Below are positions 41,893-51,365 of a DNA stretch of 53,912 bases, piece by piece; position 1 is the stretch's first letter; the number at the start of each line of letters is the position of its first letter. The notes below the pieces were generated by a model. It was not told the origin of the DNA. It made no database searches and worked only from the letters and a program-made list of their open reading frames with translations. A program made the translations under genes and the position numbers. Origin of the DNA: an uncultured Ruminococcus sp. (GTDB lineage: Bacteria > Bacillota > Clostridia > Oscillospirales > CAG-272); assembly GCA_902778145.1 (NCBI GenBank), contig CACYWW010000013.1:1-53912 (forward strand). Direction: 5' to 3'.

Positions 41893-42795
41893 TTATTCTC
41901 CTTGATCCATATATATCCCCGCCTCCGCCGCCGCGTAGAGCAGAGCGGCTTTTTTGCCGCCGTCGAGCGGCAAAAGCGGAGGCCTTACCTCATCGGTCAT
42001 ATATCCCGCGGCTGACAAAAGCGCCTTTATCGGCACCGGATTCGTATCGCAGCCGAGCGCTTTTATCAGCGGATACAGCGAATAGAACAGGCTCCGCGCC
42101 TTTGCTGCGTCACCCGATGCCGCCGCCTCGGCTATTTCACACGTCCGGTCGGGCTCTATGTTCGAGCAGACGCATATCCCGCCCGCGGCGCCGGACGCGA
42201 GAAACTGGCAGAGAAGCGCGTCGTTCCCGCAGAAAAAGTCGAGACCGACCGTCAGCTTTCCCGTGACGGACTGCATATCCGCTGACGCCTCCTTGCACGC
42301 GACGATGTTTTCATGAGCCGACAGGATCTCAAGCGTTTCAGCCGATATATCCACTCCCGTGCGCGACGGGACGTTGTAAACGATCACAGGGACGGGCGAC
42401 TCCTCCGCCACTGTCATGAAGTGACGCAGCAGACCGCGCTGAGACGGACGGTTGTAATACGGCGCGACGACGAGCGCGAAATCGGCACCCTGCGACGCCG
42501 CCTCCCTGACGGACCGCACTGTCTTTGCCGTATCGTTTGATCCGCAGCCGACCGTCAGCTCCTTTTTCCCGGACAAAAGCCCGGCCGCGGCTGAGACGAT
42601 CTCGCCGCGCTCTTTATCGGTCACCGTCGGCGCCTCGCCCGTCGTACCGAGGACGACGACGCCCGCGACGCGCGATGAGAGCTGATCGGAAAGAAGCCTG
42701 TTAAACGCCTTAAGATCCGGTTCGCCGCGGCGGAACGGCGTGACAGCCGCCGTGTGTATCCCCGGTGACAGGCGGCGTGTTTTTTTATTAAACAT
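41893..42795 (-). CDS. dapA: 4-hydroxy-tetrahydrodipicolinate synthase family protein
   Basis: 300 residues of the DapA/NAL aldolase family. It has GTTGEAPT (pyruvate carboxylate site), the Tyr of IVYNVPSRTG, and the Schiff-base Lys in IVACKEAS. The Arg of VPSRTG and the Thr-Thr pair fit true DapA, which condenses pyruvate with aspartate semialdehyde for lysine and diaminopimelate synthesis. Related aldolases of the same fold cannot be fully excluded because no other dap genes are adjacent. It overlaps nothing and is followed by the HAD gene after 1 nt. Confidence 0.88.
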   Translation of the reverse strand: MFNKKTRRLSPGIHTAAVTPFRRGEPDLKAFNRLLSDQLSSRVAGVVVLGTTGEAPTVTDKERGEIVSAAAGLLSGKKELTVGCGSNDTAKTVRSVREAASQGADFALVVAPYYNRPSQRGLLRHFMTVAEESPVPVIVYNVPSRTGVDISAETLEILSAHENIVACKEASADMQSVTGKLTVGLDFFCGNDALLCQFLASGAAGGICVCSNIEPDRTCEIAEAAASGDAAKARSLFYSLYPLIKALGCDTNPVPIKALLSAAGYMTDEVRPPLLPLDGGKKAALLYAAAEAGIYMDQGE

Positions 42796-42838
42796 ACCGA
42801 AACTCCGTAAATATTATATTAAAAATAGCAATGAGGTA

Positions 42839-42867
42839 TTGAATTTTGTAAAATACAGGTGTATAAT
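42839..42867 (+). promoter_or_regulatory. Sigma-A promoter before queA
   Basis: TTGAAT (42839-42844), 17-bp spacer, TATAAT (42862-42867). It leaves a leader of about 135 nt before the chosen queA start, containing overlapping small hairpins near 42943-42960 (GTGAT-TTT-ATCAC). It may drive the whole run to rluD. Confidence 0.75.
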
Positions 42868-43008
42868 AACTAAAATAAACCTCACGGTATATAATATGAT
42901 GAAAGTTCCGGCGGTTCCTTTGAAGCCGAGACGTCCCGATCCGTGATTTTATCACAAAATCGCGCGATTGTCAAGAACCGGATACAAAGCGCCGCCGTAT
43001 TTTTGAAA

Positions 43009-44064
43009 ATGCATTCTTTACACGATTATTATTACGAGCTTCCGCACGAGCTTATAGCGCAGACCCCGTGCGAGCAGAGGGACGGATGCCGCCTCCTCGT
43101 GCTCGACAGAAAGACGGGGAACATTTCTCACAGGCACTTTTACGATATAGTCGAATATCTCCGTCCGGGAGACGCGCTCGTCATAAACGACAGCCGCGTC
43201 ATCCCCGCGCGCATCTACGGCGTGAAGCGGAGACAGGTCGACGACGGCAATGAACCGAGCCGCGTCGAATGTCTGCTTTTGCGTCAGCGCGAGCTTGACA
43301 CCTGGGAGTGCATAGTGCATCCCGGCAAGCGCGTGAAGACCGGCGCGGTGATCGATTTCTCCGGGATAATGACGGGCACCGTCGTCTCCGTTTCGGAGGA
43401 CGGGAACCGCATGATCCGTTTCTCATACGATAAGACCGGCGGCGAGACCGTCTATTCCGTCCTCGAGAAGATCGGCAAAATGCCGCTTCCGCCGTACATA
43501 ACGGAGGAACTTGACGACAACGACAAATATCAGACCGTCTACGCGAACGAGAACGGATCGGCCGCGGCGCCGACCGCCGGGCTCCACTTCACGGAGGAGC
43601 TGCTCGAAAAGATCAAAAATTCGGGAGTCGACGTCATACGCGTCATGCTCCACGTCGGCCTCGGTACGTTCCGGCCGGTCAAATGCGAGAACATAGAGGA
43701 ACATAAGATGCATTCCGAGTTCTTCACCGTTACCGCCGACGCGGCGGAGAGGATCAACGCGGTGAGGAGGCGGGGCGGCAGGATAATCGCCGTCGGCACG
43801 ACGTCGTGCCGCACGCTCGAATCCGCGGCGGACGATGAGGGCACGGTACACGCCGAAAGCCGCGATACGGATATCTTCATATACCCGCCTTATAAATTCA
43901 AAGCCGTCGACGCGCTGATAACGAACTTCCATCTGCCGGAGAGCACACTTCTTATGCTCATTTCCGCCTTTGCCGACCGTGAAACGGTCATGAAAGCGTA
44001 CGCGGAGGCGGTGAAGGAGCGCTACAGATTCTTCTCTTTCGGCGACGCGATGCTGATACTGTGA
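43009..44064 (+). CDS. queA: tRNA preQ1(34) S-adenosylmethionine ribosyltransferase-isomerase
   Basis: About 351 residues. QueA transfers the ribosyl part of SAM to preQ1 in tRNA to make epoxyqueuosine. Family motifs are clear: YYYELPHELIAQTP at the N-terminus, NDSRVIPARIYG, AAPTAGLHFT and VGLGTFRPV. The ATG at 43009 is chosen because known QueA proteins begin a few residues before the YELP motif. A GTG at 42943 would add 22 unlikely residues. The ribosome site is weak. The stop overlaps the miaA start (TGATG). Confidence 0.95.
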   Translation: MHSLHDYYYELPHELIAQTPCEQRDGCRLLVLDRKTGNISHRHFYDIVEYLRPGDALVINDSRVIPARIYGVKRRQVDDGNEPSRVECLLLRQRELDTWECIVHPGKRVKTGAVIDFSGIMTGTVVSVSEDGNRMIRFSYDKTGGETVYSVLEKIGKMPLPPYITEELDDNDKYQTVYANENGSAAAPTAGLHFTEELLEKIKNSGVDVIRVMLHVGLGTFRPVKCENIEEHKMHSEFFTVTADAAERINAVRRRGGRIIAVGTTSCRTLESAADDEGTVHAESRDTDIFIYPPYKFKAVDALITNFHLPESTLLMLISAFADRETVMKAYAEAVKERYRFFSFGDAMLIL

Positions 44065-44987
44065 TGAACGCGGTGAAAAGCAAGATAGTCATCATCGGAG
44101 GTCCGACGGCGAGCGGCAAGACCGCGCTTGCGCTGAAGATCGCGGAGGACTTCGGCGGAGAGATCATATCCGCCGACAGCATGCAGATATATAAGAGGCT
44201 CGACATCGGCACCGCCAAACCGACGGCGCAGGAGCGAGCCCGCGCGCCTCACCATCTGATAGACATAGCCGAGCCGTGGGAGAATTATTCGGTCGCCCGC
44301 TTCGTGCGGGACGCGAAGACGGCGATAAACGACGTGCTCGGACGCGGAAGGCTGCCGGTGATATGCGGCGGCACCGGGCTTTATATCGAGGCGCTCATAC
44401 ATCCGACCGATTATTCGGAGGATACGGATACGGATCCGGCTCTGAGAGAGAGCCTTTCCGCGATTGACTGTCACACCCTCTGGCTGAAGCTCCGGGAAGT
44501 CGACCCGGCGGAGGCGGAGAAAACTCACGAAAACAACAAAAAACGTGTCGTCCGCGCGCTTGAGATATATTACGCGACCGGCAGGACGAAGACGGAGACG
44601 GACCGCGGGCAGAAAAGCGCGGAGCCGGAGTACGACGTGCTCCTGCTGCTGACCGGCTTCGGCGACAGACGGGAGCTTTACGACAAAATCGACCGACGCG
44701 TCGATCTGATGATCGGCGCGGGCTTGATCGAAGAGACGCGCCGCGCCCTGTCGTCGGGCGATCTGCGTCCCGGCACGACAGCCTGTCAGGCGATAGGCTA
44801 TAAGGAGCTTTTCCCGTACATAAACGGCGAAGACACGGTTGAAAACTGCATCGCACGACTCAAGCAGGCGAGCCGCAATTACGCAAAGCGTCAGCTCACC
44901 TGGTTCTCGCGCTACGGCGAGGGCGTCCGCGTTGCGGACGCGAATCAGGCGGCTGACGCCGTGCGCGGATTTCTCGAAAGGAGCTGA
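44064..44987 (+). CDS. miaA: tRNA dimethylallyltransferase
   Basis: About 307 residues. MiaA adds a dimethylallyl group to A37 of tRNAs reading UNN codons. The P-loop GPTASGKT is followed by ADSMQIYKRLDIGTAKP, with CGGTGLY and the tRNA-binding segment later (AIGYKEL, AKRQLTWFSR). The ATG at 44064 overlaps the queA stop by one base. A GTG one codon earlier is the alternative. Two tRNA modification genes are thus coupled. Confidence 0.95.
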   Translation: MNAVKSKIVIIGGPTASGKTALALKIAEDFGGEIISADSMQIYKRLDIGTAKPTAQERARAPHHLIDIAEPWENYSVARFVRDAKTAINDVLGRGRLPVICGGTGLYIEALIHPTDYSEDTDTDPALRESLSAIDCHTLWLKLREVDPAEAEKTHENNKKRVVRALEIYYATGRTKTETDRGQKSAEPEYDVLLLLTGFGDRRELYDKIDRRVDLMIGAGLIEETRRALSSGDLRPGTTACQAIGYKELFPYINGEDTVENCIARLKQASRNYAKRQLTWFSRYGEGVRVADANQAADAVRGFLERS

Positions 44988-44991
44988 TCTT

Positions 44992-46269
44992 ACGGATAAG
45001 GAATTTCTCAAACGCGTTGCCAAATACGTTCTGACCTCCGCGCTTGCGATAGCCGCGGCCGTATATATAGTCTACCATATCGTTTCCATGTTCAAAACGG
45101 ACATGAAGGTGGAACCGGTACAGGCGGCGGAGATATCCAATCAGCTCACGCTCACCGGCGTCGTCTTCCGGGACGAGACCGTCGTTTACGGACAGAGCGG
45201 CGGCGCCGTAAGGATGTTCCCGAACGGTGAAAAGGTGCGCAAGAACGCCGTCGTCGTGCGCGTGTACGACACGATCCGCAGCGACGACCGCGCGCTTTCG
45301 GCGATAGAGAAAAAAATAGACATCCTGACGGACAGCAACCGCGTGAGCGATACCGGGACCAAAAACACGGACGCGAAGATAAGCAAGCTTTATTACACGC
45401 TGAGACTCAAGGCGGAGGAGGGGGATTACGCCACTCTGACCGAGAAAGCGGACGAGCTCCTCGTCCTGCTCAACCGCCGCGAGATCATAACAAACGAACG
45501 TCTCAACTTCAACACGGAGATCGCGGATCTTCAGGCTCAGCGCGAGAAGCTGATCTCCTCCTCGGAGGGAGACGCGTATGAAGTGCGTTCGCCCGCGGCG
45601 GGGTATTTCTCGTCGTACGTCGACGGATATGAGGGCGTTTTCACATCGGCCGCCGCGAAAGAGCTCGGTTATGAGGAGCTTTCGGCGCTCCTTGACAGCC
45701 GGCCGGAGAAGACCAACGTCACGGAGGAAGGATACGCCGTCGGCAAGATAGCGCCTTCCGCCGTCTGGTACATCTGCGCGGATACCGACAGAGACACCGC
45801 CCGGAAGCTGACAGAGGGCGCGACGTACCGGATAAGCTTCCCCATGGCGGGCTCCGAGACGGACTTCACGCTCCTGCGCATAGTCACCGAAAACAAGGGC
45901 GAGGGCGCCGTGCTCGTGTTCAGCACCGATTACCTCTCTCGCGATATCGGGAGCGTGCGTAAACAGACCGTCTCCGTGATACGTGAGAAGACCGTGGGTC
46001 TGCGCGTGCCCGTATCCGCCGTAAGGATGAACGAGGACGGCGAGGTCGGCGTTTTCATACTGAAGAACGATAAAGTGACGTTCAGAAAAATCGAGATAAT
46101 CGCCGAACAGGACGGTTACTGCATAGCCCGCGAGTATTCTCCGGATGAGGAGGGTTACGCGGATATGCTCCATAAATACGACAATCTGATAGTATCCGGA
46201 AAGGGTCTTAAGGAACAGACCGAGCCGGACGGTGAGACCGAGGAATACGAGATCAGGATCTTCGGCTGA
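44992..46269 (+). CDS. HlyD-like membrane adaptor, start codon apparently ACG
   Basis: About 426 residues with a short basic N-terminus, one membrane helix (about 10-32), then a HlyD/biotinyl-lipoyl-like half motif (SNQLTLTGVVFRDE), a coiled-coil hairpin (about 100-190) and a beta-rich membrane-proximal part. I recall similar proteins near yggS-sepF in other Clostridia, but their role is unknown. AAAGGAG (44977-44983) is perfectly spaced for a start at 44992, where the codon is ACG. The nearest in-frame ATG is at 44839, deep inside miaA and out of character. An ACG start, a point mutation or a sequence error are the options. Confidence 0.75.
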   Translation, partial: TDKEFLKRVAKYVLTSALAIAAAVYIVYHIVSMFKTDMKVEPVQAAEISNQLTLTGVVFRDETVVYGQSGGAVRMFPNGEKVRKNAVVVRVYDTIRSDDRALSAIEKKIDILTDSNRVSDTGTKNTDAKISKLYYTLRLKAEEGDYATLTEKADELLVLLNRREIITNERLNFNTEIADLQAQREKLISSSEGDAYEVRSPAAGYFSSYVDGYEGVFTSAAAKELGYEELSALLDSRPEKTNVTEEGYAVGKIAPSAVWYICADTDRDTARKLTEGATYRISFPMAGSETDFTLLRIVTENKGEGAVLVFSTDYLSRDIGSVRKQTVSVIREKTVGLRVPVSAVRMNEDGEVGVFILKNDKVTFRKIEIIAEQDGYCIAREYSPDEEGYADMLHKYDNLIVSGKGLKEQTEPDGETEEYEIRIFG

Positions 46270-46301
46270 CGGACGGTATAAAACAACACAAGGAGAGGGA
46301 T

Positions 46302-47690
46302 ATGGTAGAAAAAAGAGTTTCCGAAGCGGTGCTTCTCAAGGCGATGAGCACCGGAGCGGACTACGCCGAGCTTTACGTCGAGGATACGACGGCCGACGGC
46401 GTTTCGATGATAGCCGACTGCGTGGACAGCGCGAGCACGAGCCGCAGCAAGGGCGCGGGCGTGCGCATACTTTGCGGCACGAATTCGGTCTACGCCTACG
46501 GCAACGGCACGGACGAGGCGTCCTTGATGGCGCTTGCCGGAAAGGTCGCGGCCGCAGCGCCCGCCGCGTCGTCCGCCGGCATGGATATCGTGCTGAGAGA
46601 CGTCACTTTCGAGCCTCTGTGCCGCGCGCAGGTCCCGGTGTTCGACGTTGACAAAAAGGAAAGAGTCGAGGCTCTGAAGCAGGCGTATTTCGCCGCGAAG
46701 GAGTACAGCGACGAGATAGTACAGGTGCGCGGCTCGCTCAACGCGAGCGTCAAGCGCGTTTACCTCGCTAACAGCGAGGGCGTCATCGGACGTGACGAGA
46801 GACCTTATATAAGGCTCGCCGTCAGCGCTGTGGCGTCGGACGGGAGCGAGAACCAGTCGGGCTTCACAGGACCCGGCAAAGCGGCGGGATTTGAATTCAT
46901 CCGCGGGCTCGATCTCAGGGGCGCCGGACGCGAGGCGTCGCGCATAGCGACGACGATGCTCCACGCCGGCAAATGCCCGGCGGGCAGGATGCCCGTTGTC
47001 ATGGACAACGCCTTCGGCGGAGTCGTGTTCCACGAGGCGTGCGGACACGCGCTCGAGGCGACAGCTGTCGGTCTCGGAAATTCCGTGTTCTGCGGAAAGC
47101 TCGGTCAGAAGATAGCGAACGAAAAGGTCACCGCCGTTGACGACGGAACGATCCCCGGAGAATGGGGCTCGCTTTCGATGAGCGACGAGGGTGAAAAAAC
47201 GCAGAGGATAACGCTCATAAAGGACGGCATCCTCACGGGATATATGATAGACAAGCTCGGCTCGCGCCGCATGGGCATGCCCTCGACCGGCAGCGGCAGA
47301 CGTCAGGATTACACCTTCGCTCCTACCTCAAGGATGACGAACACGTTCATCTGCGCCGGAAACGACAAACGCGAGGACATAATCGCCTCGACGGAAAACG
47401 GTCTGTACGCCGCGAAGATGGGCGGCGGCTCCGTCAACCCGGTGACCGGTGAATTCAACTTCGCCGTCATGGAGGGCTATATGATACGCGGCGGCAGGAT
47501 CTGCGAGCCTGTGCGCGGCGCCACGCTTATAGGCAAGGGCTACGAGGTCCTTCTGAACATCGATATGGTGTCGGACGATCTCGTTCTCGGCCAGGGAATG
47601 TGCGGATCCGTATCCGGCTCGATACCGACGAACGTCGGTCAGCCGATGATAAGGATCTCCGAAATAACCGTCGGAGGTGAGATAGAATGA
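46302..47690 (+). CDS. tldD: Metalloprotease TldD
   Basis: 462 residues. TldD is the zinc-bearing half of the TldD/TldE protease, which degrades unfolded or modified peptides. The HExxxH motif is VFHEACGHALEA, and C-terminal segments with conserved Cys (FICAGNDK) are in place. It has a good AAGGAGAGG ribosome site 32 nt after the adaptor gene and overlaps tldE by 4 nt. No peptide precursor gene was seen nearby, so a housekeeping role is likely. Confidence 0.93.
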   Translation: MVEKRVSEAVLLKAMSTGADYAELYVEDTTADGVSMIADCVDSASTSRSKGAGVRILCGTNSVYAYGNGTDEASLMALAGKVAAAAPAASSAGMDIVLRDVTFEPLCRAQVPVFDVDKKERVEALKQAYFAAKEYSDEIVQVRGSLNASVKRVYLANSEGVIGRDERPYIRLAVSAVASDGSENQSGFTGPGKAAGFEFIRGLDLRGAGREASRIATTMLHAGKCPAGRMPVVMDNAFGGVVFHEACGHALEATAVGLGNSVFCGKLGQKIANEKVTAVDDGTIPGEWGSLSMSDEGEKTQRITLIKDGILTGYMIDKLGSRRMGMPSTGSGRRQDYTFAPTSRMTNTFICAGNDKREDIIASTENGLYAAKMGGGSVNPVTGEFNFAVMEGYMIRGGRICEPVRGATLIGKGYEVLLNIDMVSDDLVLGQGMCGSVSGSIPTNVGQPMIRISEITVGGEIE

Positions 47691-49042
47691 GCGGACTGAA
47701 CAAATTCTGCGACGCGCTGCTCGCGTACGCGAAGGATCATTGCGACGGAGAATATGAGATATACGCGTCGAACGGAGAGAGCTTCCGCGTCGAGGTGCTC
47801 AACGGTCAGATCAAGAATTACAGCGTCAACGACTACGCGGGCGTCTCGTTCCGCGTGAAAAAGAACGGAAAAATGGGCTACGCCTCGACGACGAGCGTCG
47901 AGGAGGACGGCATACCGGCGCTCGTGGCAGCCGCCGAGGACAACGCCTCGATAATCGAAAACCCGGATGAACAGTTCATTTTCGAAGGCGCGGATTCATA
48001 CCCCGCCCCGAAGGTGTACGGCGAAGAGCTCGACCTGATCGGAGCGGATGAGAAGATAGCGTTTGCGAAGCTGCTTGAAAAAAAGGCGCTCGAAGCCGAC
48101 CCGAGGATAATAAAGGTCGAGGGGAGCACCGTAGTTTCGGCGAAGAGTACCGTCGTCATCAAGAACTGCCACGGGCTCGACCTCTGTGAGGATTCGAATT
48201 TCATCGCCGCCTACGTTATACCGATAGCGTCAGACGGCGAGCGCATGAACGACGGCTTCGGTCACTGCGGCGGCTTTGACAAGGCGTGTCTCGACGCGGA
48301 CAAGGCGGTGGCAAAGGCCGTATCCGAGGCGACAGACTTCCTCGGAGCCGGTTCCGTACCGAGCGCGGCGATGCGCGTGATATTCAGAAACAGCGCGTTC
48401 TGCGATATGATAGAGACGTTTTCGGGCATTTTCTCGTCCGAGGACGCGCAGAGAGGGCTGTCGATGCTCGCCGGCAAAGAGGACGAGAAGATAGCCGCAG
48501 ACTGCGTCACGCTGACGGACGACGCCACGCTCGACTTCGGGTTCGGTTCCCGCGCCTTCGACTCCGAGGGCGTTCCGGGCAGACGCACCGTGGTCGTCGA
48601 GAACGGCGTTCTGAAAACTCTGCTTTACAATCTCAAAACGGCGCACAAGGCGGGCGTACAGTCGACCGGCAACGCTTCAAAGGGCGGATATTCCGCGCCG
48701 ATCGGCATCTCGGTCAACAACTTCACCCTCACCCCGGGTGAAAAGAGCCTTGAGCAGCTCTGCGAAAAGATGGGCGGCGGCATAATGATCACCGAGGTCT
48801 CCGGGCTGCACGCCGGAGCCAATCCCATGACGGGCGACTTCTCGCTCATGGCGAAGGGTTATCTTGTCGAAAACGGCAAAAAGAGCAGAGCGGTGAGCGG
48901 CGTGACGGTATCCGGCAACTTCTACCAGCTTCTGAAGGATATAGAGGAGCCGGGCTCCGATATGTATCACAACATGTTCGGCGCCGCCGTATCGTCGCCT
49001 TCGGTCCTGATCGGACCCGCGATGTCCGTCGCCGGAGAGTGA
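47687..49042 (+). CDS. pmbA: TldE/PmbA subunit
   Basis: 451 residues, homologous in fold to TldD but without the HExxxH metal site, as normal for the TldE/PmbA partner. The typical end of the family is visible (GASVTVSGNFYQLLKDIE-like text and the GADMYHNMFGAAVSSPSV-like segment). With TldD it forms the heterodimer that holds the peptide in a closed chamber. Overlapping ATGA with tldD ensures paired synthesis. The yggS start follows after 1 nt. Confidence 0.92.
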   Translation: MSGLNKFCDALLAYAKDHCDGEYEIYASNGESFRVEVLNGQIKNYSVNDYAGVSFRVKKNGKMGYASTTSVEEDGIPALVAAAEDNASIIENPDEQFIFEGADSYPAPKVYGEELDLIGADEKIAFAKLLEKKALEADPRIIKVEGSTVVSAKSTVVIKNCHGLDLCEDSNFIAAYVIPIASDGERMNDGFGHCGGFDKACLDADKAVAKAVSEATDFLGAGSVPSAAMRVIFRNSAFCDMIETFSGIFSSEDAQRGLSMLAGKEDEKIAADCVTLTDDATLDFGFGSRAFDSEGVPGRRTVVVENGVLKTLLYNLKTAHKAGVQSTGNASKGGYSAPIGISVNNFTLTPGEKSLEQLCEKMGGGIMITEVSGLHAGANPMTGDFSLMAKGYLVENGKKSRAVSGVTVSGNFYQLLKDIEEPGSDMYHNMFGAAVSSPSVLIGPAMSVAGE

Positions 49043-49043
49043 T

Positions 49044-49730
49044 ATGATGGAATTTCCGGAAATAAAGGAGCGTATCGGAAAAATACGCTCCGAGATCCCG
49101 GGAGTCGATCTGCTCCTCGCCACGAAGACCGTTGACACCGACAGGATAAGATACGCCGTAAAGGAATGCGGCGTCGGGTACATAGGCGAGAACCGGGTGC
49201 AGGAGCTGCTTGAAAAATACGACAGGATAAAGGATCTTCCGTGTGAGATCCACTTCATCGGGACTCTTCAGAAAAACAAGGTCAAATATATAATCGACAA
49301 GGTGAGCCTCATCCACTCCGTCGGCTCGGTATCCCTCTGTGAGGAGATAGACCGTCAGGCGGAAAAGCACGGCGTCGTTATGAACGTGCTGTGCGAGGTG
49401 AACATCGGGCGCGAGGAAAGCAAATCCGGCTTTCTGCCGGAGGAGGTGCCCGCGGCGTTTGAAAAAATGCTCTCATTCAGCCACGTCAGACCTCTCGGAT
49501 TGATGACTATGGCGCCGGTGTGCGAAAACAGAGAGGATTATATAAAATTTTTCACTAAAACTTACCGATTGTTTATTGACAATTGCGTAAAAAAGGTGGA
49601 TAATAGATACAAGCCGGTCCTGTCGATGGGTATGTCCGGCAGCTACCGCGAAGCGGCGCAATGCGGGGCGACTGTCGTGCGCATCGGATCGGCGGTATTC
49701 GGAGAAAGAAAAACAAAAAACGATACATAA
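49044..49730 (+). CDS. yggS: PLP homeostasis protein YggS
   Basis: 228 residues. It binds pyridoxal phosphate through the Lys of LLLATKTVD and keeps the family motifs GENRVQEL, HFIGTLQKNK and LSMGMSGSY with IGSAVFGER at the end. It is thought to buffer PLP and has no known catalytic reaction. Two start ATGs are adjacent (49044 and 49047). It opens the classic yggS-sepF-ylmG-divIVA group. Confidence 0.96.
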   Translation: MMEFPEIKERIGKIRSEIPGVDLLLATKTVDTDRIRYAVKECGVGYIGENRVQELLEKYDRIKDLPCEIHFIGTLQKNKVKYIIDKVSLIHSVGSVSLCEEIDRQAEKHGVVMNVLCEVNIGREESKSGFLPEEVPAAFEKMLSFSHVRPLGLMTMAPVCENREDYIKFFTKTYRLFIDNCVKKVDNRYKPVLSMGMSGSYREAAQCGATVVRIGSAVFGERKTKNDT

Positions 49731-49748
49731 AAAGAAAGGAACATAAAA

Positions 49749-50231
49749 ATGGGATTTCTGGACAGCTTTAAATTCACCAAGCGCTTCAATGACGACGAGG
49801 ATTACGAGGACGAGAACGAAGCCGTCGATACGTACGACGATGAAGAGGTCATAGAGGCTCCGCAGAAGGCGGAACCGGCGGCGCCGCAGAAGCCCGTGAA
49901 GATCAACTCCGGCGTAAAGCTTGACGGAGCGGCGCTCGAGCTCAAGGTCGTCAAGCCCGAGAGCTATGACGTCGTGCCGCAGATCGCGGATCATCTCCTC
50001 AACCGCCGCACCGTGGTGCTCAACCTTGAGGCGACGAACAAGGAGACCGCCAGAAGGATAATCGATTTCCTTTCCGGCGTCGCGTACGCGATCGACGGCC
50101 TGCTCAGCAAGGTCGCGATCAATACCTACATAATCACCCCCGCCAACATCAACGTCAGCGGCGAGGCTCTGAACGACGAAAAGAACGCGACAGGCTCCGG
50201 CGAGGAAGACAGCCTCTACACCGAAGACTGA
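49749..50231 (+). CDS. sepF: Cell division protein SepF
   Basis: 160 residues. An N-terminal amphipathic membrane-binding helix (MGFLDSFKFTKRF), an acidic Pro/Glu linker (about 16-65), and the SepF core (about 70-145; VLNLEATNKETARRIIDFLSG). SepF rings tether FtsZ to the membrane at mid-cell. The AAAGGAA ribosome site is clear, and ylmG follows within 8 nt. Confidence 0.96.
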   Translation: MGFLDSFKFTKRFNDDEDYEDENEAVDTYDDEEVIEAPQKAEPAAPQKPVKINSGVKLDGAALELKVVKPESYDVVPQIADHLLNRRTVVLNLEATNKETARRIIDFLSGVAYAIDGLLSKVAINTYIITPANINVSGEALNDEKNATGSGEEDSLYTED

Positions 50232-50239
50232 TAACACGG

Positions 50240-50515
50240 ATGGAGAATATATCCGCGCTGCTCTGCAACCTGATATATCTTTTACTGTGGATCCTTGACG
50301 CGGCAATATGGGCACGGGTCATCCTCGGCTGTTTTTCAGCCGGGAAGGACACCGTGCTTTCAAGGGTGCTTATTTTTGTCACGGATCCGCTGATCCTGCC
50401 GTGGAGGGCGATCCTCGGCAGAGCGAAGAGGACGGGTATGCTCGATCTTTCGGCTCTCATAGGATCCGCCGTCGTCTGCGCGGCGGCGGCGCTTCTGCCG
50501 TCCGTCACGCTCTGA
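50240..50515 (+). CDS. ylmG: YggT/YlmG family membrane protein
   Basis: 91 residues with two membrane helices (about 5-32 and 62-88) and the family phrase DPLILPWRAILG between them. It affects septum or nucleoid placement in other bacteria. The ribosome site is weak. The position between sepF and divIVA is the standard one. Confidence 0.93.
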   Translation: MENISALLCNLIYLLLWILDAAIWARVILGCFSAGKDTVLSRVLIFVTDPLILPWRAILGRAKRTGMLDLSALIGSAVVCAAAALLPSVTL

Positions 50516-50549
50516 GCTTTTTACAATAACAAAGGACCGGGTCATCCTG

Positions 50550-51365
50550 ATGGATAAAAACGAACTTAAGAAGAAGGATTTCACAAGATCCGCCCGCGGC
50601 TACAACGTCAAGGAAGTGGACGCGTATATATCTCACCTCGCCGACAGATGCGAGGAGCTTTTGCGTGAAAACGCGGAGCTTGAATACAAGCTCAAGGCGT
50701 CGCTTGAAAGGACGGCTGTCGCACAGGCGGGTGAGGAGGAGCTGAAAAAAACGATCGAGCTCGCCAAAAAGAGCGCGGACAGGATCGTCGCCGACGCGCA
50801 GGAGCAGGCGGACATGCTTTATTCCGCCGCGAAGGACAACACCGACCGCGTGCTCCGTTCGTTCAGGAGCAGCGTGGCGTCCGAGGCTCTCGTGCTGAGG
50901 AAGCTGAAGCTCGCCGTCGCGGATATGCGCAGCATCATATACAAGCAGTATATAGAGAATATCGAACAGCTCGATAAGCTTGCGCCGAAGAGCAAGTATG
51001 AGGAGGATCTTTCCGAGCCTGCGACGGCGGAGTACATAAGAGCCGTCATAGAGGGGATGAAGAACGACGTCGAGAACCTCCGCGCGAGTGAGCCTGTCAC
51101 CGAGGCGGTGCACGACGGCAGAGTCACCATCACCCGTTCTCCCGAGATCGGCGCGGCGAAAAAATACCGCATCGCGTCCGTCAGGGATACGATCAGGGAG
51201 CTCAATTCGAGGATACTCACGGGCGACGATATGTCGGACGGTCCGGGCGAACAGATCCCCGGTGACGCGATAGTTTCCGACAACGACGACGTCCGTCAGA
51301 CGAAACGCGAGATGCCGCGCAGAAAAAAAGCCAAAAAGGAGCTTTTCGATGCCGAAGACGAGTGA
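50550..51365 (+). CDS. divIVA: DivIVA-domain septum/pole protein
   Basis: 271 residues. The N-terminal DivIVA membrane-binding region (KKDFTRSARGYNVKEVDAYI) is followed by a long coiled coil (about 25-130) and an unstructured, basic C-terminal part ending in KKAKKEL. It marks curved membranes at septa and poles. Its C-terminus overlaps the lspA start by 17 nt. Confidence 0.92.
   Translation: MDKNELKKKDFTRSARGYNVKEVDAYISHLADRCEELLRENAELEYKLKASLERTAVAQAGEEELKKTIELAKKSADRIVADAQEQADMLYSAAKDNTDRVLRSFRSSVASEALVLRKLKLAVADMRSIIYKQYIENIEQLDKLAPKSKYEEDLSEPATAEYIRAVIEGMKNDVENLRASEPVTEAVHDGRVTITRSPEIGAAKKYRIASVRDTIRELNSRILTGDDMSDGPGEQIPGDAIVSDNDDVRQTKREMPRRKKAKKELFDAEDE

Noticed and set aside
42868-43008. 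preQ1 riboswitch before queA
   Set aside because: The leader has small A/T-rich hairpins but I could not draw the preQ1 aptamer pseudoknot in it.
44896-46173. 425-codon minus-strand frame opposite the HlyD-like gene
   Set aside because: The plus strand encodes a membrane helix and adaptor-like domains, while the reverse frame has no family features.
46302-49042. Microcin or RiPP maturation locus around tldD/tldE
   Set aside because: No precursor peptide, cyclase or exporter genes lie nearby, and the pair is embedded in a housekeeping run.
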